Below are positions 29,122-37,280 of a stretch of DNA of 64,000 bases, one piece after another. The DNA is taken from assembly GCA_046047235.1 (NCBI GenBank), contig JBJOII010000009.1, positions 1-64,000 of the forward strand, read 5' to 3'. The position numbers were made by a program, and so were the translations under genes. The stretch comes from JBMTVN01 sp046047235 (GTDB taxonomy: Bacteria; Verrucomicrobiota; Verrucomicrobiia; Limisphaerales; JAHDYP01). The notes beneath the pieces were generated by a model, which was given only the letters and a program-made list of their open reading frames with translations, made no database searches and had not been told where the DNA came from. Numbering within the stretch: the stretch's first letter is position 1; the number at the start of each line of letters is the position of its first letter.

Positions 29122-29140
29122 CCCAGGCTGGGGGAGTTGT

Positions 29141-30136
29141 TTACTCAAAGGCGTAAACCTGCTCCCAGTCCCGCTCCATATCCACAATAACCCACCCCCT
29201 CGACCCAGCCTCATCCAAACCCTTCGATAACCTCCCAACGGGGGATTGCCGGTCATACGCCCATTCCCTCCCACCATCGGTATGATGCAGCAACAACCCC
29301 ATCCGCGCGCCCTCACCGGCCGTCGTCCACTCCAACATCTGAAAATCCCCATCAGAATTGCCAAACGCCAGAATCGGGCGTCGCCCAATCTGGGTATAAA
29401 TCCCAACCGGCTTACCCGCCTTGTCATCGATAAACTCCAGCTCCGGCACCTTCACCAAAACCGGAACTCCCTCCCGCACCTCATATTTCACCCGCAACCT
29501 GGAACCGATCACCTGTTCCCTTGACACTCCATATACGCCTTCCACCCAAGGTCGCATAAAGTCTACGCCCCCCCCGGAAACGATATACGTCTTGAACCCG
29601 TTCGCTCTCAAATACTCCAGAAGCTCCACCATGGGCGAATACACCAACTCGGTGTAACGCCTCCCCTTAGTCGGGTGCTTCGCCTGGCCTACCCAATCCA
29701 ACACGTTCCGCTCATACTCCTCCGTGCTCATCCCCGCCGAAACCGCCATCGCCATCTCCATCAAACCCTCCTCGCCCTTGGCTAAAGCTGACTTGGAATC
29801 CCCCCGCAATACGGACGCAAAAGGCTCATGTTCCTTCCATTCCGGATGCTCCGATGCCAGCTCTCGTATCCGGTCGAACATAAACAACGCCTGAAAATAA
29901 AGCGGCTGCTCACTCCAGAGCGTGCCGTCGTTGTCAAAAACCGCCACTCGCTCCGCCACCGGGACAAAGCTCTCGGAACCCTCCCTCGTCACTCGCTCAA
30001 CAAACTGCAGAATAGCCCGCCGGCTCTCCGTGTCGCGCCATGATGATAAAGATGCGGCACTCAAAGCGGCCTGCACAAACAACAGTCCGACCCCGACCAG
30101 AATCCCGATATGCATGCTCCTCGAGTTCATTCTCAT
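29141..30136 (-). CDS. Exported HAD-superfamily phosphatase
   Basis: A 331-aa phosphohydrolase of the HAD superfamily with an N-terminal signal (HIGILVGVGLLFVQAALSA). Motif I is VFDNDGTLW, motif II IVSGGG, and motif IV FGNSDGDFQML, so the active site looks intact. It resembles exported phosphoserine phosphatase-like acid phosphatases; the substrate is unknown. AAGGAAGAAGG precedes the ATG at 30136; the ATG six bases later is an alternative. It lies downstream of a sulfatase gene on the same strand but is separated from it by a strong terminator (30155-30187), so it needs its own promoter or read-through. Confidence 0.88.
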   Translation of the reverse strand: MRMNSRSMHIGILVGVGLLFVQAALSAASLSSWRDTESRRAILQFVERVTREGSESFVPVAERVAVFDNDGTLWSEQPLYFQALFMFDRIRELASEHPEWKEHEPFASVLRGDSKSALAKGEEGLMEMAMAVSAGMSTEEYERNVLDWVGQAKHPTKGRRYTELVYSPMVELLEYLRANGFKTYIVSGGGVDFMRPWVEGVYGVSREQVIGSRLRVKYEVREGVPVLVKVPELEFIDDKAGKPVGIYTQIGRRPILAFGNSDGDFQMLEWTTAGEGARMGLLLHHTDGGREWAYDRQSPVGRLSKGLDEAGSRGWVIVDMERDWEQVYAFE

Positions 30137-30154
30137 GTCCTTCTTCCTTCTCTC

Positions 30155-30187
30155 AAAAAAGGGGTGCCGCGATCATCACGACACCCC
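30155..30187 (-). terminator. Rho-independent terminator after the sulfatase gene
   Basis: On the minus strand GGGGTGTCG and CGGCACCCC pair (one mismatch) around a 9-nt loop, followed by six T. It begins 27 bp after the sulfatase stop and ends 19 bp before the HAD start. Confidence 0.9.
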
Positions 30188-30214
30188 TGACACTTAACAA
30201 AACCCGCCAACGGA

Positions 30215-31807
30215 TTAATGGCTGCCAACAGCCGCCTCGATCTGCTTCTGGATCTTCTCCAGATTGAACGACCCGGGCGACTGGCTGGGCGGATAATCCT
30301 TCATCGTCATCAGGAACTGTCCGCAGAGCTGCTGCATCGGCACGATCACGTAGGGCCGATCCAGGAACCAGTCATGATAGGTGTTGGAATTGTGCTGGGC
30401 CTTCTCGAAAGGATCACGGCGCATGTGGAACAACAACGGTATGCGCAACTCGGTAAAGGGCTCACGCCATACACCAAACTGCTGACCACGATTCTCCATG
30501 AAGACCGCCTTCCAGTCATACAATCGCAAGGCCACGATCTGGCCGTCATCGTTCACGTAGTAGAACTCCTTCCGCGGAGACTCCGTCACCTTGCCCGACA
30601 AGTAATCCAGCTGGTTGTAGCCATCGATGTAATTCCGATATTTCCGGCCATTCAGCTCAACACCCTGCTTGAGCCTGTCCTTGATGTCCGGTGCCCCGGC
30701 GGCTGCCGCGAATGTCGGCAACCAGTCCTCGTGGGAAACAATGCCATTCAAGGTCACGTCCGCCGGAAAATGCCCCGGCCACCGCACAAAGGCCGGAACG
30801 CGATACGCCCCCTCCCAGTTCGAGTTCTTCTCGCTGCGGAAAGGTGTGGTTCCGGCATCCGGCCACGTATTGTAATGCGGCCCGTTGTCGGTTGAATAAA
30901 AGACGATCGTGCTGTCCGCGATACCAAGCTCATCCAACAGATTCAGCAACTGACCCACATGCAGGTCGTGCTCCACCATACCGTCGGCATACTCGTCAGA
31001 TGTCGGACCCGCCAGGTTCTTGTGCTCCTCCTTCACGTGTGTCCGGAAATGCATCCGTGTGCCGTTCCACCAGCAGAAGAATGGCTTGCCCGCCTTGTTC
31101 TGCCTCTGGATAAAGTCCTTCGCCGCCGCCACGGTCTCGTCGTCAATCGTCTCCATCCGCTTCGCGGTCAGCGGACCCGTGTCCTCAATTGTTTGCCCAC
31201 CCTTGCCATCCGCCTTGCACTTCAACACGCCCCGAGGACCATACTGCTCGCGGAAGGTCTTGCCGCTCGGCAGCACGAAATCTCCGGGATAATCCCGGTT
31301 CTCCGGCTCTTCCTCTGCGTTCAAGTGGTACAGGTTACCCATGAACTCATCAAAGCCATGCATCGTCGGCAGATGCTCATTCAAGTCCCCCTGGTGATTC
31401 TTGCCAAACTGACCGGTCATGTAACCCTGCGACTTCATCACGGTCGCAATGGTCACATCCGTCTTCTGCCATCCCTCTTTCGCCCCAGGCAAACCCACCT
31501 TGGTCATGCCCGTCCTTACGGGAACGTTGCCACCCAAAAATGCCGCCCGACCCGCTGTGCAACTCTGCTGCCCGTAATAGTCCGTAAAGGACACACCCTC
31601 CTTGGCAATCCGGTCAATATTCGGGGTCCGATACCCCATCATCCCCCGGTTGTTGTGGCTGATGTTCCAGGTCCCAATGTCGTCACCCCAGATGACAAGG
31701 ATATTAGGCTGGGCTGCCTGAACCTGCATCACGGAAGACACACTAAACGCCAGGGCACAAAGCCCAAGGCTCCAGAACACTCTCTGCATTCGGTTTTCTC
31801 TCTTCAT
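30215..31807 (-). CDS. Formylglycine-dependent sulfatase (arylsulfatase-like), exported
   Basis: A 530-aa S1-type sulfatase. A signal peptide (VFWSLGLCALAFSVSSV, cleavage near QAA) precedes WGDDIGTWN, which supplies metal ligands. The formylglycine motif is C83-T-A-G-R87 in GQQSCTAGRAAFLGG, the Ala variant of the usual CxPxR and typical of one arylsulfatase branch. GQFGKNHQGD and YSTDNGPHYNTWPD follow. It therefore belongs to a different subfamily from the sulfatase at 11185. The ATG at 31807 is preferred; a GTG at 31828 or an ATG at 31789 are alternatives. It ends at a strong terminator, and the next gene upstream on the same strand is an SGNH hydrolase. Confidence 0.93.
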   Translation of the reverse strand: MKRENRMQRVFWSLGLCALAFSVSSVMQVQAAQPNILVIWGDDIGTWNISHNNRGMMGYRTPNIDRIAKEGVSFTDYYGQQSCTAGRAAFLGGNVPVRTGMTKVGLPGAKEGWQKTDVTIATVMKSQGYMTGQFGKNHQGDLNEHLPTMHGFDEFMGNLYHLNAEEEPENRDYPGDFVLPSGKTFREQYGPRGVLKCKADGKGGQTIEDTGPLTAKRMETIDDETVAAAKDFIQRQNKAGKPFFCWWNGTRMHFRTHVKEEHKNLAGPTSDEYADGMVEHDLHVGQLLNLLDELGIADSTIVFYSTDNGPHYNTWPDAGTTPFRSEKNSNWEGAYRVPAFVRWPGHFPADVTLNGIVSHEDWLPTFAAAAGAPDIKDRLKQGVELNGRKYRNYIDGYNQLDYLSGKVTESPRKEFYYVNDDGQIVALRLYDWKAVFMENRGQQFGVWREPFTELRIPLLFHMRRDPFEKAQHNSNTYHDWFLDRPYVIVPMQQLCGQFLMTMKDYPPSQSPGSFNLEKIQKQIEAAVGSH

Positions 31808-31842
31808 AATCTGCTTTGGGCTCCTCACAGCACCTCTACTTT

Positions 31843-31970
31843 GCCTTTTACCAAAAGGCTCTTACCTGCTCAGGCATTCACACTCCAACGAGGCCAGGCA
31901 TTCACTCATAATTTGCAACATGCTATGCATGAGGGTGCCTCAACATGACATGCTCCATTCACTTTGCAAC
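31843..31970. promoter_or_regulatory. Leader region of the sulfatase with palindrome and direct repeats
   Basis: A perfect palindrome GCCTTTT-ACC-AAAAGGC (31843-31859) lies 36 bp upstream of the sulfatase start. Behind it, CAGGCATTCAC occurs twice, 24 bp apart (31871 and 31895), and CATTCAC a third time (31956); TTTGCAAC occurs at 31912 and 31963. This looks like a regulator-bound promoter, but no protein can be named. Confidence 0.45.
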
Positions 31971-32042
31971 ACTGAGGTTCTTATAGACACAATAATGCGT
32001 ACGAATAGAAATCCAGCCACCCCTCGCCAATATCCACTCCGT

Positions 32043-32978
32043 TCAGCGCCTCAGGTCATCGATCTCCTGCCGGATAGCCTTGGCAACATCCTCTGTGTCC
32101 CCCAAATCCTGCGGTTCAACGGTCTTCTCCCGCGTATAGCCAATATGCCGCATCCATCCATCCCAGCGATGCCTGCGCAAACGGTCGACTGCCACGTAGA
32201 GCGGATCACTCAACACATCAGCTATGGCTTGCGCCGGGACCTCCACACCCAGGGCCTCAATAACCACCTTCGCCATGACTAGGTGCCCCTCGTCCCCGGG
32301 ATGAACCTTGTCCGGTGAAAATACCTCCGCACGCCCATCGCGGGCCGCCCGCATCGGCCCGTGCAAGTCAATCACCCGAACCCCAGCCTGCGCCAGCGTC
32401 AGTTCCCAATCTCCATACACACCAAGCACCTCATCATAGCCCTTGGCTCCCTCACCTCCTGAATCGTCATAGATCGGGGGCGTCACCAGAAAGATCTCCT
32501 CAACCCCCGCCTCCCGACAATCGGCAATCAACCGCCTCACGCCGCGCTTGAAAGCCGCAAACCGCCCGGCATCCAGGGGCATGTAGATGGCGTCGTTCAT
32601 CCCGTAGCAGGCAAACACAACCTCCGGCTTCAGCTTCGCCAGGACGCCCCCTAACCGGTCAAACAAACAGGGCCGGGGAAAAGCCCCACCCGCGTGGCCC
32701 TCCTCGCTCAAGCCCGATACGGTCTCACTCCCCAAACCAAGCGAGTAAATGTTGAACTGCTTCTCCGGAAACAACTGGTTCAGGTAATACCCAACAAAAC
32801 TCACATAGCGTCCGTCCTGGGTAATACTATCCCCCAAAAACAGGACACGCTTCCCCTCCAGGAGTCCCACTAGGCCGCCATCCCGCCCCGTGATTGCCTC
32901 TTGTCCACCCATTGTCAGGTGACCAATCAGCATACCCAATACACATACCAACCAGCCGCTTCGTAGTCGCAACCTCAT
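32043..32978 (-). CDS. SGNH/GDSL hydrolase, exported
   Basis: A 311-aa esterase-like enzyme, probably removing acetyl or acyl groups from glycans. A signal peptide spans about 1-26. The SGNH blocks are FLGDSITQDG (Ser nucleophile), GLGSE, YGMNDA (Asn) and DKVHPGDEGH (Asp-His). The ATG at 32978 lies 32 bp after the stop of the sialate O-acetylesterase gene and has AAGGA upstream; a longer reading from 33140 would overlap that gene. The C-terminal 60 residues are charged, and their role is unknown. Confidence 0.88.
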   Translation of the reverse strand: MRLRLRSGWLVCVLGMLIGHLTMGGQEAITGRDGGLVGLLEGKRVLFLGDSITQDGRYVSFVGYYLNQLFPEKQFNIYSLGLGSETVSGLSEEGHAGGAFPRPCLFDRLGGVLAKLKPEVVFACYGMNDAIYMPLDAGRFAAFKRGVRRLIADCREAGVEEIFLVTPPIYDDSGGEGAKGYDEVLGVYGDWELTLAQAGVRVIDLHGPMRAARDGRAEVFSPDKVHPGDEGHLVMAKVVIEALGVEVPAQAIADVLSDPLYVAVDRLRRHRWDGWMRHIGYTREKTVEPQDLGDTEDVAKAIRQEIDDLRR

Positions 32979-33010
32979 CACTCGTGATTCCTTGGTTCTA
33001 GCACCGCGCT

Positions 33011-35191
33011 CTACTTCCGACGCACCAAGACCCTCAGCCGCTTCACCTCGTACTGCGACGCGTTCCCCGTGAAGGTCCAATCGCGCGTCTCCCCGGGACT
33101 GTTTCCGATCCCAATGTCCGCCCCGCCGCCACTCCGCCATTGGTTGATCGCAAACAACGTCTGCTTCGCCTCATGATTGTGCACCTGCATGCATCCATAC
33201 CCCTCCGGCGGAAAGGCCATCTCATCCCCGAAGTCATACACCCCTGAACTCGCGTTCGGAACACTCATCGCATTGTTCTGACCATAGTTGTGCGGCCAAA
33301 ACTCAATGTTGCCCCCATCCAGTCCCTCCCCCACCTGAACCCCCCGAACGTTGGACAACACGTTCAACCGCGTCACATCCACCTGAAACACCGCCCCACT
33401 CGCCAGCGTAGGAATCCCCAGCTTCTTCACGTCGTCCGTAAACGCGTCCATCGATACATAGACATAGTCCACATTCCCGCCCGCCTTCTGAAGCTCGAGA
33501 AAATACGCCACCCGGTCAAAGCCGCCTGCAAAATCTCCGCTGCGATCCACGTCATACCGGATCGCCGCCCCAAGCTTCGCCAAATCCAAGTCGTAAACGA
33601 GCTGGTAAGCCTTCGCCTCCTTCACCTTTAAGAACAACCAGTCCCGCTCGGGCACATCCCCCGCCCGGAAAGGCACCGCCGGCAATCCCTCCCGATTCGC
33701 CAAATTCGGCTCAGCCAGCTTGTCCCAGCCAAACCGCACCGCCACCGCCTGCTTCACCTCCGGCGACGAAAGCACCACAGAATCCCCCTCAATCACCGCC
33801 TCCGCCGGAACAAAGTCCACATCCTGGCCAGCGAGTTCAAACCAGTTCAATGCGCCCCCTCCACGCACCACTAAACCGGATCCCACATGGTCAAATCGCA
33901 CCCGCGCCTTCGCCCCCTCCAATTCCAACGCCCTAAAGGTCGGCCCGGAAAACTCCACCCCCGTGCGCCCATAAGTCTTCGCCAATGCAATCAGCGCCAA
34001 CCGGTAACCCACCCCCTGCTTGTTCCTCGGGTGAATGTCCTGCAGGTTCCCGATGTCATGAATGACGGCCTGCCCGGTGTTCGACAGCTCCAGACACTTG
34101 TTCTGTGCCTCCCAAAACACCGGCAATACTCCCCCCGCCTCATCCCCATACTGATAAGGAGCAATCTGCACGTAAAAGAACGGGAAATCCCCCTGCCCCC
34201 AAAGCTCACGCCACCCCTTCAACAACGCCCGCTTCTTGTCAAAATACAACATCCCCTCGGTATGGTTGGATTCACCCTGATACCAAATCGCACCCCGAAT
34301 CCCAAACGGCACAATCGGATGAATCATCCCGTTGTATAACGTGGTCGGCTCTCCCGGCCCGCTCAAAGGCTGAATCGCCGCAGGATAGGCCGGCGGAGGC
34401 ATCAGGGGCGAACGCACCGCCACCGAGTCCCGCGCCCCACGCATCCACTTCTCCATCTCCCCAAGATAGCGGCCCAGCTCAGCCTGATACCCGGCATCCC
34501 GTGGATCCGTCATCTGCACCTTGCGCCGGATATCCTCTAAATTGTCCTCCCCTTCAAACCCCACCGGCGGCGTCCATGGCTCGATCCGCGTCCCTCCCCA
34601 CGAGGAGTTGATCAGCCCAACCGGAACACCCAGCTCCCCCTGCAAATGCCTGCCAAAGAAATACCCCACCGCGGTGTAATCACTCACGGTCTCCGGTGAA
34701 CATACCGTCCATGCTGCATCCACATCCTCCTTCGGAAATCCACTCGGCACTTTCGGAATCTTGATGTGCCGGATCTTGGGATGGTTCGCCGCCTTGCGCT
34801 CCTCATCCGGATTCTCCGCCCCGCCTACGGTCCATTCCATGTTCGACTGCCCCGAACACAACCACACCTCCCCTACCAGCACATCGTGGAATACCACCTC
34901 GTTTGCTCCCTTGGCCGTGAGCACATACGGACCTCCCTCACGGCGCTCGGGCAACCGCACCATCCACTTCCCTCCGGCATCAGCCTTGCCCGTAACCACA
35001 ACCCCATCCAACTCCACCTGCACTTCCTCGCCCGGTTCAGCCCACCCCCAAACCGGAATCGCCTGCCCCCTCTGCAAAACCATGTGGTCACCAAAAATAT
35101 GCGGCAACCGGACATCCGCCTGAAGATCCGCCCCCGCAACGCAAAACGCCAACAGGGACAGAGAAGAATACAACCGTCGCGTCAAATTCAT
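33011..35191 (-). CDS. Sialate O-acetylesterase family protein with C-terminal extension, exported
   Basis: A 726-aa exported esterase of the SASA family, removing O-acetyl groups from sialic acids or other acetylated sugars. Signal peptide (LYSSLSLLAFCVAG), then an N-terminal beta domain (IFGDHMVLQRGQAIPVWGWA), the nucleophile in CSGQSNMEW and the second block IWYQGESN. The region after about 540 is an added beta-rich domain (DVDRSGDFAGGFDRVAYFLE and following) seen in some Verrucomicrobia members. The next gene, an SGNH hydrolase, follows after 32 bp and may be co-transcribed, so two esterases could work on the same glycan. Confidence 0.92.
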   Translation of the reverse strand: MNLTRRLYSSLSLLAFCVAGADLQADVRLPHIFGDHMVLQRGQAIPVWGWAEPGEEVQVELDGVVVTGKADAGGKWMVRLPERREGGPYVLTAKGANEVVFHDVLVGEVWLCSGQSNMEWTVGGAENPDEERKAANHPKIRHIKIPKVPSGFPKEDVDAAWTVCSPETVSDYTAVGYFFGRHLQGELGVPVGLINSSWGGTRIEPWTPPVGFEGEDNLEDIRRKVQMTDPRDAGYQAELGRYLGEMEKWMRGARDSVAVRSPLMPPPAYPAAIQPLSGPGEPTTLYNGMIHPIVPFGIRGAIWYQGESNHTEGMLYFDKKRALLKGWRELWGQGDFPFFYVQIAPYQYGDEAGGVLPVFWEAQNKCLELSNTGQAVIHDIGNLQDIHPRNKQGVGYRLALIALAKTYGRTGVEFSGPTFRALELEGAKARVRFDHVGSGLVVRGGGALNWFELAGQDVDFVPAEAVIEGDSVVLSSPEVKQAVAVRFGWDKLAEPNLANREGLPAVPFRAGDVPERDWLFLKVKEAKAYQLVYDLDLAKLGAAIRYDVDRSGDFAGGFDRVAYFLELQKAGGNVDYVYVSMDAFTDDVKKLGIPTLASGAVFQVDVTRLNVLSNVRGVQVGEGLDGGNIEFWPHNYGQNNAMSVPNASSGVYDFGDEMAFPPEGYGCMQVHNHEAKQTLFAINQWRSGGGADIGIGNSPGETRDWTFTGNASQYEVKRLRVLVRRK

Positions 35192-35203
35192 AGTAGGATG
35201 AAC

Positions 35204-35217
35204 GCGACTCTAGTCGC
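35204..35217. promoter_or_regulatory. Palindrome GCGACT-CT-AGTCGC upstream of the sialate O-acetylesterase gene
   Basis: Perfect 6-bp arms two bases apart, 12 bp upstream of the ATG at 35191. At that distance it would overlap the leader or block ribosome or polymerase access, so it is a candidate operator. Confidence 0.4.
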
Positions 35218-35283
35218 CCAACCCCCTTTTGCAAACCTTCCCGCCCCCAAAACCGTCACGCCCAAGCTACGACGCAACCCCAC

Positions 35284-35877
35284 CTACTCCCCGCCCTTGT
35301 TCCGGGGCAGGTTCAAACCCGGAAACATCACCTTCACACAATCCGGACACAACCCATGCGTGAACTCATAGTCCGCATGCTCCCTAAAATAGAGCTCAAT
35401 CTGGTTCCAATACCCCTTGTCATCCCGGATCTTCTTGCAGCCAGCACAAATCGGCAGCAACTCCCGCAACTTCTCGATCTCCGACCTCTGCTTCTCCTCT
35501 AATAACCTCCGCGCCTCAACGGTCTCGGTGATGTCAATGCAGCTGCCGATATAACCTGCAAAGTTCCCCCCGTCGTCCTGAAACGGCACCCCACGATCAA
35601 AGATCCAGCGATACTCCCCATCATGCCGACGCAACCGATACTCCATCTCAAAGACCTCGCGCTTCTCAAAGGAGGTAAGATAAATCTCCAAACATCGGTC
35701 CATGTCCTCCTTGTGAACTCCCTCCGCCCAGCCATTCCCCACTTCCTGCTCCAACGAGCGCCCCGTGAACGCCAGCCATGTCTGGTTGAAATAATCACAC
35801 TCCGTAGTCAGGTTGGCCCGCCAAATCATGATCGGCGCCTGCTCCACAATGGTCCTGTACTCTTGATGGGTCAGCAT
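35284..35877 (-). CDS. PAS-domain protein with C-terminal double-CxxC domain
   Basis: A 197-aa cytoplasmic protein without kinase or HTH. Residues about 5-125 form a PAS/PAC sensor domain (WLAFTGRSLEQE, YRLRRHDGEYRWIFDRG, GYIGSCIDITE), followed by a short coiled linker and a C-terminal module LPICAGCKKIRDDKGYWNQI ending in HGLCPDCVKVMFPGL. The two CxxC pairs suggest bound zinc or a redox switch. This module is found at the end of PAS or GAF sensors in many bacteria; its output is not established. GAGAG precedes the ATG at 35877. The promoter region contains an inverted repeat (35922-35946). Confidence 0.82.
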   Translation of the reverse strand: MLTHQEYRTIVEQAPIMIWRANLTTECDYFNQTWLAFTGRSLEQEVGNGWAEGVHKEDMDRCLEIYLTSFEKREVFEMEYRLRRHDGEYRWIFDRGVPFQDDGGNFAGYIGSCIDITETVEARRLLEEKQRSEIEKLRELLPICAGCKKIRDDKGYWNQIELYFREHADYEFTHGLCPDCVKVMFPGLNLPRNKGGE

Positions 35878-35921
35878 CTCTCTACAACTTTCTAAGAACG
35901 TCTTCCGGCAAGATCCTGCTA

Positions 35922-35946
35922 TAAGTTGAGCGATTCACACAACTTA
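35922..35946. promoter_or_regulatory. Inverted repeat TAAGTTG-N11-CAACTTA
   Basis: Perfect 7-bp arms with an 11-bp spacer, so the half-sites are about 18 bp apart centre to centre. It sits 45 bp upstream of the PAS gene in the divergent region with ltaE, which fits a dimeric repressor or activator site. Confidence 0.45.
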
Positions 35947-36102
35947 AACCTCCCCAAATCGCTTCTTATTGCATCCATCAAATAATCGCAGGCACTCACC
36001 AGCCCACACCATCGACAAACCTCACCCCCAGCCGCATCCTCAAACCCAATAATGCCTCACGACCGCACCAACCGATAAACCCCACGTAACCCAAATCCTT
36101 CC

Positions 36103-37146
36103 ATGCAGCCCATCGATCTCCGTAGCGACACGATCACCCAACCCACCCCGGCAATGCGCAATGCCATGGCCAATGCCGAAGTCGGCGATGATGTGCTGGG
36201 CGATGACCCCACAGTCCAACTGCTCGAGCAACAGGTCGCTTCGCTCCTCGGCAAAGAAGCCGCACTGTTCACCCCCTCGGGCACCATGGCCAACCAGATC
36301 GCCATTCGCGCCCACACCCAGCCCGGTGACGAAATCCTCATCGACGCCAACGCGCACGTTTACTTCTACGAGTCCGGGGCCCCCGCCGCCCTCGCCGGCG
36401 TCATGTGCGGCCTCCTCCCCGGCCAACGCGGCATCTTCACCCCTGACGACATCCTGAACGCCCTCCGCCCCAACAACCATCATTTCCCTCCCACCAAACT
36501 CGTCTGCCTCGAAAACACCCACAACCGCGGCGGCGGCAGCATCTGGCCACTGCAACAAATCGAAGAGGTCGCCGTGGCCTCCCGCAACCATAACCTCAAA
36601 CTCCATCTCGACGGCGCCCGCCTCTGGAATGCCTCGGTCGCCTCAGGAATCCCCGAAGCCACCTACGCCCAATACTTCGACTCGGTAAGCGTCTGCTTCT
36701 CGAAAGGTCTCGGCGCCCCTGTCGGTTCCGCCCTCTGCGGTCCCGCCGACTTCATCGACCGCGCCCGCCGCTTCCGCAAAATGTTCGGCGGCGCCATGCG
36801 CCAAAGCGGCATCCTCGCCGCCGCCGCCCTCTACGCCCTCGAAAACCACCGCGACCGCCTCGCTGAAGATCACCTCCACGCCCAACAACTCGCCACTGGA
36901 CTCGCCGCCACCCCCGGCGTGCAAGTCGACCCCATCACGGTCGAAACCAATATCCTCATGATCCATGTCCCCGGCATCGATGCACCCAAACTCGCCGACG
37001 CCCTCAATCAAGCCGGAGTGCGCATGCTGCCCACCGGACCCAATACGCTCCGGGCTGTCACCAACCTCATGGTGCCACCCGAAGCCATCCCTACCGCAAT
37101 CGCCGTCTTCAACCAAACGCTCCAACAACTGACTAACACCCCGTAA
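36103..37146 (+). CDS. ltaE: Low-specificity L-threonine aldolase
   Basis: PLP-dependent enzyme that splits L-threonine or allo-threonine into glycine and acetaldehyde. The N-terminus IDLRSDTITQPT and EVGDDVLGDDPTV are family marks; HLDGARLWNA and CFSKGLGAPVGS (with the PLP Lys) form the cofactor site. At 347 aa it is full length. It stands alone on the plus strand, divergent from the PAS gene and followed 134 bp later by an unrelated esterase. Cytoplasmic. Confidence 0.95.
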   Translation: MQPIDLRSDTITQPTPAMRNAMANAEVGDDVLGDDPTVQLLEQQVASLLGKEAALFTPSGTMANQIAIRAHTQPGDEILIDANAHVYFYESGAPAALAGVMCGLLPGQRGIFTPDDILNALRPNNHHFPPTKLVCLENTHNRGGGSIWPLQQIEEVAVASRNHNLKLHLDGARLWNASVASGIPEATYAQYFDSVSVCFSKGLGAPVGSALCGPADFIDRARRFRKMFGGAMRQSGILAAAALYALENHRDRLAEDHLHAQQLATGLAATPGVQVDPITVETNILMIHVPGIDAPKLADALNQAGVRMLPTGPNTLRAVTNLMVPPEAIPTAIAVFNQTLQQLTNTP

Positions 37147-37280
37147 TCCCACCTGCTTTTACCGCCTAGTCTTTCTGCCCTGAGGAAACCAAAGAAAGCC
37201 ACCCCCGTAGGCGACCCCACTCGCTTTGCGATTCTCGCGTCCCCCCTCCGTCGCCTACTCTCTACACCACCTCACACTCC

